This document shows positions 8,271-16,863 of a DNA stretch of 64,000 bases, piece after piece. The notes under the pieces were generated by a model, which was given only the letters and a program-made list of their open reading frames with translations, ran no database searches and had not been told where the DNA came from. Position 1 is the stretch's first letter; every line of letters starts with the position of its first letter. This stretch comes from Pseudonocardia sp. SCN 73-27 (GTDB lineage: Bacteria; Actinomycetota; Actinomycetes; Mycobacteriales; Pseudonocardiaceae), in the NCBI GenBank assembly GCA_001725415.1, contig MEGH01000023.1, forward strand, positions 99,860 to 163,859. The letters run 5' to 3'. Made by a program: the position numbers and the translations under genes.

Positions 8271-8874
8271 GCGTCGCGTCGGCGGCGAGCGCGTCGTCGA
8301 TGACCTGCGCCGAAACCGTCACGCTCGGCCGCTGGCTGCGGACGATCTTCCCGGCCGACGGCACGTCCGTACGGGCCGGCCAGGTCGCGGTGTCCCACAT
8401 CTCCGAGCGGACGAGGGCCTTGCTGCAGTGCAGGAACAGCTCGTCGACGGTGACCTCGACCGCGAGTGTCGGGGTGGAGCCCGAGACGGTGAGCCGCGGC
8501 ATCCAGTCGGCCTCGGTGACGATGCGGGCGCGGCCGTTGACGCGGATGACCTCGCCGATGCCGGGGATGAGGAACAGCATCCCGACCTGGGGGTTGGCCA
8601 GGATGTTGCGCATGCTGTCGACGCGGTGGTTGCCCTTGCGGTCACCGAAGACCAGCGTGTGCTCGTCGAGCAGGACGACGCTGCCGGGCGGGTCGCCGCG
8701 CGGGGAGACGTCGCACGACCCGTCGGCGGCGGACGTCGCCAGCAGGAAGAACGGACTGGTCGCGATGAACCGCGCCGACTCCGGGTCGACGTGGTCGATC
8801 GCCTTGTCCGCGATGGCGGCCGGTGGCTCCGAGACGATCTCCCGGAGCTCGGACTCGGTGCCGATCACCCTCAT
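8257..8874 (-). CDS. Pyridoxamine 5'-phosphate oxidase-like flavin-fold protein (MSMEG_1061 type)
   Basis: A 205-residue split-barrel FMN-binding-fold protein with FIATSPFFLLATSAADGSCDVSPRGD near residues 36-61, LLDEHTLVFGDRKGNHRVDS near 67-87 and GMLFLIPGIGEVIRVNGRARI near 97-118. This matches the MSMEG_1061 group of PNPOx-like proteins, whose substrate is unknown. ATG at 8874 is seven bases after TACCCT, suggesting leaderless expression. That -10 overlaps an IdeR/DtxR-like box at 8880-8898, so iron regulation is possible. The 3' end overlaps the CbiX-ferredoxin gene by 14 bases. Confidence 0.85.
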   Translation of the reverse strand: MRVIGTESELREIVSEPPAAIADKAIDHVDPESARFIATSPFFLLATSAADGSCDVSPRGDPPGSVVLLDEHTLVFGDRKGNHRVDSMRNILANPQVGMLFLIPGIGEVIRVNGRARIVTEADWMPRLTVSGSTPTLAVEVTVDELFLHCSKALVRSEMWDTATWPARTDVPSAGKIVRSQRPSVTVSAQVIDDALAADATLNRY

Positions 8875-8879
8875 GCGGG

Positions 8880-8898
8880 TAAGGGTAGGCTTATTCGT
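8880..8898. promoter_or_regulatory. IdeR/DtxR-like iron box candidate
   Basis: The 19-mer taaggtaggctwac-type consensus of IdeR/DtxR is matched at 13 of 19 positions by taagggtaggcttattcgt. The first 14 positions match except one; the right half is poor. It covers the TACCCT -10 element of the gene starting at 8874 and the metX stop codon. Pattern match by eye only. Confidence 0.35.
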
Positions 8899-10027
8899 GC
8901 AAGAGTGACGTGAGGTGTGATCCGACCACCTCGTCCTCGATGAGGAACGCGTCGTGACCGTACGGGGCCTCGATGACCTTGAGCTCCGCTCCCGGGATGC
9001 CCTCGGCCATCTCGATCTGCTGCTCGAGCGGGTAGAGCCGGTCGGAGTTCACCCCGGCGACGAATGTCCTGGCCGTGACCCGGCGCAGCGCCGCCGGGAC
9101 CCCGCCGCGGCCGCGGCCGACGTCGTGGGCGTTCATCAGCTCGGTGAGCCGCACGTAGGAGCCGGCGTCGAAGCGCCGCACCAGCTTCTCGGCGTGGTGG
9201 TCGAGGTACGACTCGACGGCGTAGCGGCCACCGTCCCACGGGTTCTCGCCGTCCTGGGCCTCGCGGCCGAAGCGGGTGGTGAGCTCGAACCCGCTGCGGT
9301 AGCTCAGGTGCGCGATGCGCCGCGCGACGCCGAGGCCCGCGTGTGGGCCCTTCCCGTCGGGCAGGTCGTGGTAGTCGCCGCCGTTCCAGCCGGGGTCGGC
9401 GCGGATCGCGGCCAGCTGCGGTGAGGCCCAGCCGATCTGGTCGGCCGAGGTGGCCGCGGGCGCCGCGAGGACGAAGAGCCTGCGCACCCGGTCGGGCTGG
9501 GACGCGGCCCATTCCAGGGCTCGCATGCCGCCCATGGAGCCGCCGATCACGCACGCCCAGGTGTCGACGCCAAGTGCGTCGGCGAGAACGGTCTCGGCGG
9601 CGACGGCGTCGCGCGCCGTGACGAGCGGGAACCGGCTCCCCCACGGCACCCCGTCGGGCGCGGTGGACGCCGGGCCGGTGGACCCCTGGCAGCCGCCGAC
9701 GACGTTGGGCGCCACGACGAACCACTCGGCGGGGTCGAGCGCGCGGCCGGGGCCGACGAGCGCCTCCCACCAGCCCGCGGTGGGGTGGCCGGGGCCGGCC
9801 GGTCCGGCGATGTGGCTGTCACCGGTCAGCGCGTGCAGGACCAGCACCGCGTTGGAGCGGGTCGCATCGAGCGTGCCCCACGTCTCGTAGGCGATCCGGA
9901 CGTCGGGCAGTTCGCCGCCGGACTCCAGGCGCAGCGCGCCGGGCAGCTGCACCCACTGTCGACGGCCGGGGTCGTCCCCCTCCCGCCAGGCACCGCTGGC
10001 GGGAGGGAGGACGAGTGGTTCGGAAAT
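8891..10027 (-). CDS. metX: Homoserine O-acetyltransferase
   Basis: MetX acetylates L-homoserine for methionine synthesis by direct sulfhydrylation. It has the alpha/beta-hydrolase acetyltransferase core: LHALTGDSHIAGP, the nucleophile elbow GGSMGGM, the Asp region GVNSDRLYPLEQQ and the C-terminal His in APYGHDAFLIE. The start is odd. The family N-terminus (EPLVLPPASGAWREGD) lies upstream of the first in-frame GTG (9952). Above it only ATC (10030), ATT (10027) or a CTG (10045) are available, with AGAGAGG 5-8 bases before ATC/ATT. I give ATT 10027 (378 residues, normal length); the safe shorter start is GTG 9952 (353 residues). It follows metY by about 14 bases. Confidence 0.9.
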   Translation of the reverse strand: MSEPLVLPPASGAWREGDDPGRRQWVQLPGALRLESGGELPDVRIAYETWGTLDATRSNAVLVLHALTGDSHIAGPAGPGHPTAGWWEALVGPGRALDPAEWFVVAPNVVGGCQGSTGPASTAPDGVPWGSRFPLVTARDAVAAETVLADALGVDTWACVIGGSMGGMRALEWAASQPDRVRRLFVLAAPAATSADQIGWASPQLAAIRADPGWNGGDYHDLPDGKGPHAGLGVARRIAHLSYRSGFELTTRFGREAQDGENPWDGGRYAVESYLDHHAEKLVRRFDAGSYVRLTELMNAHDVGRGRGGVPAALRRVTARTFVAGVNSDRLYPLEQQIEMAEGIPGAELKVIEAPYGHDAFLIEDEVVGSHLTSLLHE

Positions 10028-10041
10028 GATGACGGCCTCTC

Positions 10042-11355
<1,314 letters not shown>

Positions 11356-11406
11356 GATGCAACTCCTGCGTCGGTGCGAGAAACAGCTGGGTGGGTGTCG
11401 AGCGCG

Positions 11407-11426
11407 CCCGGATCTGAGCATCCGGG
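11407..11426 (-). promoter_or_regulatory. Hairpin in the metY leader, candidate attenuator
   Basis: Arms cccggat and atccggg form a 7-bp perfect stem with a 6-nt loop, between the leader peptide stop (11522) and the metY start (11355). A second small stem (tccgc/gcgga) lies near 11486-11501. No U run follows, so Rho-dependent or translational attenuation is more likely than an intrinsic terminator. Confidence 0.35.
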
Positions 11427-11521
11427 GCGACGGACCGGCCGACGGTCGCCTGGGGGCCTGTGTGATCGACCCCGGAGCGAGCATCCGCGTTCAGGCGGAC
11501 CGGGGACGTCGGCGGGTCGAG

Positions 11522-11593
11522 TCAGCGGCTGCAACAGGCCGCGCTCGTGACCCGCATGTTGTCGACATGCAGGCGCGCCACGAGATGGATCAC
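11522..11593 (-). CDS. Cys-Cys leader peptide upstream of metY
   Basis: A 23-codon ORF from GTG 11593 encodes a peptide ending LVARLHVDNMRVTSAACCSR and then stops. The pattern (L/V)ARxHVDxxRVxSAxC is that of actinobacterial putative leader peptides found before sulfur-assimilation genes, and tandem Cys codons near the end fit cysteine-dependent ribosome stalling. GTG is six bases after a TATTTT -10 element, so it should be translated from a leaderless transcript. A shorter start at GTG 11581 or ATG 11557 is possible. It is well placed to control metY-metX by attenuation; control is inference, the ORF is seen. Confidence 0.7.
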   Translation of the reverse strand: MIHLVARLHVDNMRVTSAACCSR

Positions 11594-11599
11594 CAAGTG

Positions 11600-11629
11600 A
11601 AAATATCCGGTGCCGTGGCGCCCGCACAA
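11600..11629 (-). promoter_or_regulatory. Promoter of the metY leader transcript
   Basis: On the minus strand TTGTGC (11629-11624) is separated by 18 bases from TATTTT (11605-11600). The GTG of the leader peptide starts six bases later, where transcription should begin. Confidence 0.5.
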
Positions 11630-11662
11630 CCGGCCCCCACCTGGTTGGTAGCGTCGTCGGCC

Positions 11663-12412
11663 GTGCTCGTGCTGCTGCCGCCATCGGAGACCAAGCGCGA
11701 CGGTGGCGACGGGCCTCCGCTGCGCCTCGACGCCCTGACGTTCCCGGAACTCGGCGGGACGCGCAAGGTCCTGGCCGACGAGCTGGTGGAGCTGGCCGCC
11801 GACGTACCTGCCAGCCGCGCCGCGCTCGGGCTGTCGCCGCGGCAGGACGACGAGGTCGCCCGAAACGCCGCGCTGTGGTCGTCGCCCACCATGCCGGCCC
11901 TGCACCGCTACACCGGGGTGCTCTACGACGCCCTCGACGTGACGTCGCTGCGCGGTGCGGCGGCGGCCCGCGCCCGGGCCCGCCTCGCCGTCGGCTCCGC
12001 GCTGTTCGGCCTGGTCAGGGCCGACGACCCGATCCCGGCCTACCGGCTGTCCGCGGGGTCGACGCTGCCCGCCGGGGGCACGCTCGCGGCGCGCTGGCGG
12101 CCCGTCCTCGACCCGGTGCTGGCCGCGGTCGCCGCCGACGAGCTGGTCGTCGACCTGCGGTCCGGCTCCTACGCCGCGCTCGGGAAGGTGCCCGGCGCCG
12201 TCGACGTCACCGTCCTGGCCGAGAAGCCCGACGGCAGCCGCTCGGTCGTCAGCCACTTCAACAAGGCCCACAAGGGTGCGCTCGCCCGGGTTCTCGCGGG
12301 AACCCGCGCCGAGCCGACCGACGCCGCCGGGGTCGCCACCATCGCCCGCCGGGCGGGAATGCGTGTGGAAAGACTCACATCGTCGTCACTCGCTGTGATC
12401 GTCCCGGCCTGA
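11663..12412 (+). CDS. yaaA: Peroxide stress protein YaaA (DUF328)
   Basis: A 249-residue YaaA/DUF328 protein; the E. coli homologue limits free iron and oxidative damage and binds DNA. Family landmarks: LVLLPPSETKR at the N-terminus, ALHRYTGVLYDALD near residues 78-92, YRLSAGSTLPAGGTLAARWRPVL near 126-148 and VVSHFNKAHKGALARVL near 200-216. GTG at 11663 is eight bases after TAGCGT, nearly leaderless. It is divergent from the metY leader. Length is normal and no defect is seen. Confidence 0.9.
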   Translation: MLVLLPPSETKRDGGDGPPLRLDALTFPELGGTRKVLADELVELAADVPASRAALGLSPRQDDEVARNAALWSSPTMPALHRYTGVLYDALDVTSLRGAAAARARARLAVGSALFGLVRADDPIPAYRLSAGSTLPAGGTLAARWRPVLDPVLAAVAADELVVDLRSGSYAALGKVPGAVDVTVLAEKPDGSRSVVSHFNKAHKGALARVLAGTRAEPTDAAGVATIARRAGMRVERLTSSSLAVIVPA

Positions 12413-12548
12413 CGCCACCCGGGAGACCGACCACCGTCCGGCGACGAGATCCGCGACACGCCCAGGTTCGTGTCCGTTTCGGGCGGGTCGATGGGTAGCG
12501 TCAGGATGCGGTACGGCCCGGCCCGCGGGCCCGAGTGGAGAGCAAGCC

Positions 12549-13667
12549 ATGCGGACCCGGAGCAACCTGGCGATCGTCGTCGCGCTCGTCGCGGCAGGCC
12601 TGTTCCTGACCATGGCGTTGACCTCGCCGAAGGCGGAGGTCGACGGCGTGCCGTCCGCGGCCGGGACGTCGTCGGCGGAGGAGCCCCCGCCGGCTGCCCC
12701 GCCCTCGCCGCCCGAGTGGATGCGGCCGCTGAACCCGGGCGAGCGGCCGCCGCAGTTCGTCCTCTTCTCCTTCGACGGCGCCGGCGCCGACTCGCACTGG
12801 AAGCGGGTCCTGCCCCTCGCGCAGCGCTCCAACGCGCGGTTCACCGGGTTCCTGACGGGCCTCTACCTCGTCCCGAACGCCGAGCGCACCCGCTACACCG
12901 GGCCCGGCCACGCCCCGGGCAAGTCGTCGGTCGGGTTCGGCGGCAGCGAGGCCGACATCGCCACCCGCGTCACGAACCTCAAGGCCGCGCTGGCCGCGGG
13001 CCACGAGATCGGCACCCACTACAACGGCCACTTCTGCGCGGGCGCCGAACCGTCCGGGGCGAAGTGGACCACCGCGCAGTGGAACTCCGAGCTCGACCAG
13101 TTCTTCCGCTTCGTCCGCGAGGCACCGGGCCTCGACCTGCCCGACGGCACCATCAAGGGCGGTCGCACCCCGTGTCTGGAGGGGAAGAAGGACCAGTTCT
13201 TCCCGGCGATGCGCAAGCACGGAATGGTCTACGACAGCAGCGGCACGTCCGGCTCGCTCGCGTGGCCGTCGAAGGTCGACGGGGTGTGGGAGTTCCCGAT
13301 GCCGTCGGTCACCGTCACCGCGCTGAACAAGCGGGTGATCATGATGGACTACAATCTCTGGTTCTCCATGAACGGCGCCAAGGACGAGCCCGAGAAAGCG
13401 TCCCTGTTCACCGAGTGGACCGTCGCCGCCTACTTCAAGGCCTACGACGCCGCGTACGCCGGCAACCGGGCCCCGCTCGTCGTCGGCAACCACTTCAACG
13501 ACTGGAACGGCAGCGCGTTCAGCACGGCCGTCGAGACGTTCATGGGCGAGGTGTGCCTGCGCCCGCAGACGGCGTGCGCCACGTACGGGCAGGTCCTGGA
13601 GTGGATGAGCCTGCAGGACCCGGCCGCCCTCGCGGCGCTCGCTGCCGAGCCGCAGCCACGGCCCTGA
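12549..13667 (+). CDS. Secreted polysaccharide-deacetylase-like (NodB-fold) protein
   Basis: A 372-residue exported protein: signal/anchor helix LAIVVALVAAGLFLTMAL (residues 7-24), a Pro/Glu-rich linker (about 40-60), then a NodB-like barrel. FVLFSFDGAGAD near 70-80 stands where deacetylases have TFDDG. HEIGTHYNGHFCAG near 152-165 gives the metal His-x-x-x-His type pair, and GGRTPC near 206 the arginine region. The divergent first motif makes the sugar substrate uncertain; peptidoglycan or another cell-wall glycan is likely from its export. ATG at 12549 is preceded by GGAG (gtggagagcaagcc). Confidence 0.8.
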   Translation: MRTRSNLAIVVALVAAGLFLTMALTSPKAEVDGVPSAAGTSSAEEPPPAAPPSPPEWMRPLNPGERPPQFVLFSFDGAGADSHWKRVLPLAQRSNARFTGFLTGLYLVPNAERTRYTGPGHAPGKSSVGFGGSEADIATRVTNLKAALAAGHEIGTHYNGHFCAGAEPSGAKWTTAQWNSELDQFFRFVREAPGLDLPDGTIKGGRTPCLEGKKDQFFPAMRKHGMVYDSSGTSGSLAWPSKVDGVWEFPMPSVTVTALNKRVIMMDYNLWFSMNGAKDEPEKASLFTEWTVAAYFKAYDAAYAGNRAPLVVGNHFNDWNGSAFSTAVETFMGEVCLRPQTACATYGQVLEWMSLQDPAALAALAAEPQPRP

Positions 13668-13732
13668 GAAAAGCGGTTGCTCCCCCGTCGTAGGGTGGGA
13701 GCCGAACCGATCACCGCACGGACGGAGCAGGG

Positions 13733-13762
13733 ATGACGGGCAGGGACCGCGCCACCGGGTGA
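13733..13762 (+). CDS. Candidate regulatory short ORF before the ABC-F gene
   Basis: ATG at 13733 begins a nine-codon ORF (MTGRDRATG) ending at TGA 13760-13762, with GGAGCAGGG just upstream. A hairpin acgac/gtcgt lies near 13783-13798 before the ABC-F start. ABC-F resistance genes are often controlled by short leader ORFs through ribosome stalling, so this is a candidate; coding is unproven. Confidence 0.3.
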   Translation: MTGRDRATG

Positions 13763-13822
13763 CATCTCCCCGGGGGCGCTCCACGACGTTTCCGTCGTCA
13801 CTCGTCCCCGTGAGGTCTCCTC

Positions 13823-15433
13823 GTGCCCGCTTCATCCATCGTCTGCTCCGGCCTGTCCTACGTCCTGCCCGACGGCACCGTCGTCCTCCACGACGTCTCG
13901 TTCGCCGTCGGCTCCGGCCTGACCGGGCTCGTCGCCCCCAACGGCGCCGGCAAGACCACCCTGCTGCGTCTCGTCGCCGGCCTGGCCGTGCCCACCACGG
14001 GCGCCGTCACCGTCGACGGGACCGTGGGCCTGCTCCCCCAGGAGCTCCCGTTCACCGCCGATCTCACCGTCTCCCAGGTCCTCGGCGTCGACGGCGTGCT
14101 CGCCGCGCTGGCCGCCATCGAGGCCGGCGACACGGCCGAGGAGCACTTCGCCACGATCGGCGACGACTGGGACGTCGAGGACCGCAGCCGCGCCGATCTC
14201 GACCGCGTCGGCCTCGGCGACGTCGGCCTCGCCCGCACGCTCGACACCCTGTCGGGCGGCCAGGTCGTGTCGCTGGGGCTCGCGGCGCTGCTGCTGCGCC
14301 GTCCCGACGTCCTGCTGCTCGACGAGCCCACCAACAATCTCGACCGCGACGCCCGTGAGCGGCTCTTCGCCGTGCTCGACGGCCGGCCCGGGTGCGTGCT
14401 CGTCGCCACCCACGACCGCGAGCTGCTCGAACACGCCGACCGGATCGCAGAGCTGGGTCGCGACGGTGTCCGCATCTTCGGCGGGAACCTCGACGCCTAC
14501 GAGGAGGCGGTCCGCGTCGAACGGGAGGCGGCCGAACGTGCCGTCCGATCGGCCGAGCAGGACGTCAAGCGGGAGAAGCGGGCCATGCAGCTGGCCCGCG
14601 AACGGGCCGACCGCCGCGCCAACGCCGCCGCCCGCGGGGTCGCCGACGCGGGGCTGCCGAAGATCGTCGCCGGCAAGCTGAAGCGCACGGCACAGGAGTC
14701 CGCGGCGAAGTCCGACCGCACCCACGGCGACCGCGTCGACCAGGCCCGCACCCGCCTCGACGACGCCGAACGCGCCCTGTCCGACGACGCCCTGCTGGTG
14801 CTCGACCTGCCCGACACGGCGGTGCCCACCGGCCGCACGGTCGTCGCGGCACAGGGGGTCCGGGTGCGGGAGCTGTTCGGCGCGGGCGTCGACCTCACGA
14901 TCCGCGGGCCGGAGCGGATCGCGCTCGTCGGCGCCAACGGCTCCGGCAAGTCGACGTTGCTGCGCGTCCTGTCCGGGGAGCTGGTGCCCGACGCGGGCGA
15001 GGTCCGCGGCGCCGGCGGGCGGGTCGCACGGCTCTCGCAGCGTCTCGACCTGCTCGACCCGGCGTGGACCGTCCTGCAGAACCTGGAGAACGTCACCGAC
15101 GGGATGCCGCTGTCGCAGCGGATGACCCTGCTGGCGCGGTTCCTGTTCCCCGGCGACGAGGCGCACAAGCCTGTCGGTGTGCTCTCCGGCGGCGAGCGGC
15201 TGCGCGCCACCCTGGCGTGTGTGCTGCTGGCCCGGCCCGCGCCGCAGCTGTTGCTGCTCGACGAGCCCACCAACAACCTCGACATGGTCTCCACCGCGCG
15301 GCTCGCCAGCGCGCTGCGGGCGTACCGGGGCGCGCTGGTGGTCGTCAGCCACGACGAACGCTTCCTCGCCGACGTCGGGGTCGAGCGACGTGTTTCGCTC
15401 GCGGCGGGCGCCCTGACCGAGACTGCCCCCTGA
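13823..15433 (+). CDS. ABC-F family ribosome-associated ATPase
   Basis: A 536-residue soluble ABC-F protein with two nucleotide-binding domains and no membrane segment. Domain 1 has Walker A APNGAGKTT near residue 38-46, LSGGQ and LLLDEPTNNLD; domain 2 has GANGSGKST near 372-380, LSGGE and LLLDEPTNNLD. The charged linker (about 225-320, rich in Arg/Glu/Ala) is the P-site-tRNA-interacting region. ABC-F proteins rescue ribosomes or protect against antibiotics; which applies cannot be told. The GTG start has GAGG seven bases upstream. A 155-base leader with a short ORF precedes it. Confidence 0.9.
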   Translation: MPASSIVCSGLSYVLPDGTVVLHDVSFAVGSGLTGLVAPNGAGKTTLLRLVAGLAVPTTGAVTVDGTVGLLPQELPFTADLTVSQVLGVDGVLAALAAIEAGDTAEEHFATIGDDWDVEDRSRADLDRVGLGDVGLARTLDTLSGGQVVSLGLAALLLRRPDVLLLDEPTNNLDRDARERLFAVLDGRPGCVLVATHDRELLEHADRIAELGRDGVRIFGGNLDAYEEAVRVEREAAERAVRSAEQDVKREKRAMQLARERADRRANAAARGVADAGLPKIVAGKLKRTAQESAAKSDRTHGDRVDQARTRLDDAERALSDDALLVLDLPDTAVPTGRTVVAAQGVRVRELFGAGVDLTIRGPERIALVGANGSGKSTLLRVLSGELVPDAGEVRGAGGRVARLSQRLDLLDPAWTVLQNLENVTDGMPLSQRMTLLARFLFPGDEAHKPVGVLSGGERLRATLACVLLARPAPQLLLLDEPTNNLDMVSTARLASALRAYRGALVVVSHDERFLADVGVERRVSLAAGALTETAP

Positions 15434-15673
15434 CCGGGACGACCCGCGCGGTGGGTTCGGCCGAGCTGCGGGCCCCTCGGAAATGCGTTGCGGGCGTCGG
15501 GGGTGGTCCGCCACGATCGCTCCCGACCGGAAGACGAGACACGAGCCCAGGAGGTGCCGGATGTCGACCGCCGCCCGGGACCTGGCACGTCCTCGTCCCT
15601 CCCTCTCCCCACCGCTCGCCGGACGCTCGTAGCACGCACCGCGGTGGGGCCATCCGGTCAGGAGACCCACCCA

Positions 15674-16642
15674 GTGTCATCCCACGATCGTTCGTTCACC
15701 CGCGGCCGGCCACGACGCCGCCGCTTCGACGACGAGCACGACCCCGCCGACGACGCGTACGTCTCGCGCCGCATGCGCCGCAGCACCGGTCCGACCCCGC
15801 CGCCCGCCGAGCTCGACGGCCGCGCGGGCGAGGACGTCGACGGCCCACCCGAGGGCGACCGCTGGTCGACCTGGGACGGCGCCGACAAGGGGCCCACCCC
15901 ACGCCCCGACTGGGTGGTGACGGCGACCGGCGCCGTCGACACCGAACTCGGCGTCCTCAAGACGGGCAAGGAGGCCGACGTCCACATGATCCGCCGGGGT
16001 ATGCCCGGCGATGACGGGATCCTGTTGGCGGCCAAGCGTTACCGCTCCTCCGAGCACCGGATGTTCCACCGTGACGCCGGCTACCTGCAGGGCCGGCGGG
16101 TCCGCCGGTCGCGGGAGACGCGGGCGATGGCGTCGCGGACCGACTTCGGCCGGGACCTGCTCGCCGGGCAGTGGGCACGCGCGGAGTTCGCGGCGTTGTC
16201 CACGCTGTGGTCGGCGGGCGTGCCGGTGCCGTACCCGGTGTCGGTCGACGACACCGAGGTGCTGCTGGAGTTCGTCGGCGACGGGGAGTCCGCGGCACCG
16301 CGGCTGGCGCAGCTGCGTCCTGACGCCGACGAGCTGGCCGACCTCTGGTGGCAGCTCGGTGAGGCGCTGCGGGGGCTCGCCCGGCACGGCGTCACCCACG
16401 GCGACCTGTCCGCGTTCAACCTGCTGGTCGACCGCGGCCGGCTCGTGGTGATCGACCTGCCGCAGGTCGTGGATGTCGTCGGCAACCCGTTCGGGCCGTC
16501 CTACCTGGGGCGTGACGTCGACCGGATCGCGGAGTGGTTCGCCGCCCGCGGGCTGCCGGACGCCGACGCGGCGCGGGAGACGCTGCTCGCGGCTCTCATG
16601 ACGGAGCTGGGGATCACGAGTCCGGGAACGTCACACCCGTGA
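15674..16642 (+). CDS. RIO-type serine protein kinase
   Basis: A 322-residue RIO kinase-like protein. An Arg/Asp-rich N-terminal about 75 residues precedes the kinase core: LKTGKEADVHM (flexible loop), LLAAKRYR (ATP lysine), VTHGDLSAFNLLV (catalytic loop) and LVVIDLPQVVD (metal Asp). RIO kinases in archaea and eukaryotes act in ribosome maturation; bacterial roles are poorly known. GTG at 15674 is preceded by AGGAGA nine bases upstream. The 240 bases before it hold no gene. It is followed by a long leader of the DEAD-box gene on the same strand. Confidence 0.88.
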   Translation: MSSHDRSFTRGRPRRRRFDDEHDPADDAYVSRRMRRSTGPTPPPAELDGRAGEDVDGPPEGDRWSTWDGADKGPTPRPDWVVTATGAVDTELGVLKTGKEADVHMIRRGMPGDDGILLAAKRYRSSEHRMFHRDAGYLQGRRVRRSRETRAMASRTDFGRDLLAGQWARAEFAALSTLWSAGVPVPYPVSVDDTEVLLEFVGDGESAAPRLAQLRPDADELADLWWQLGEALRGLARHGVTHGDLSAFNLLVDRGRLVVIDLPQVVDVVGNPFGPSYLGRDVDRIAEWFAARGLPDADAARETLLAALMTELGITSPGTSHP

Positions 16643-16863
16643 GGTCGTGGCCGGGCGCTCGGGTAGTCTGACGATGAGCGTCCGGCCCGGCCGAACCCCG
16701 GCCCGGTGACCCCGCGAGGGTCGCACCCCGTTGTGGACGCGTCCGAAGCTCCATTCCCTGTGGGCGCTGCGTTGCGCCCGGGCTCGTCCCCGCAACAGCC
16801 CGCCCGTCCTCGTCGACGGGTGTGGCCGGCTCCGTGCGACGTGCCACGTCCGGAGGTCTTTTC

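Noticed and set aside
11356-11660. SAM-IV or other SAM riboswitch before metY
   Set aside because: I looked for the conserved core of SAM-II and SAM-IV and could not see it; the leader peptide explains the region better.
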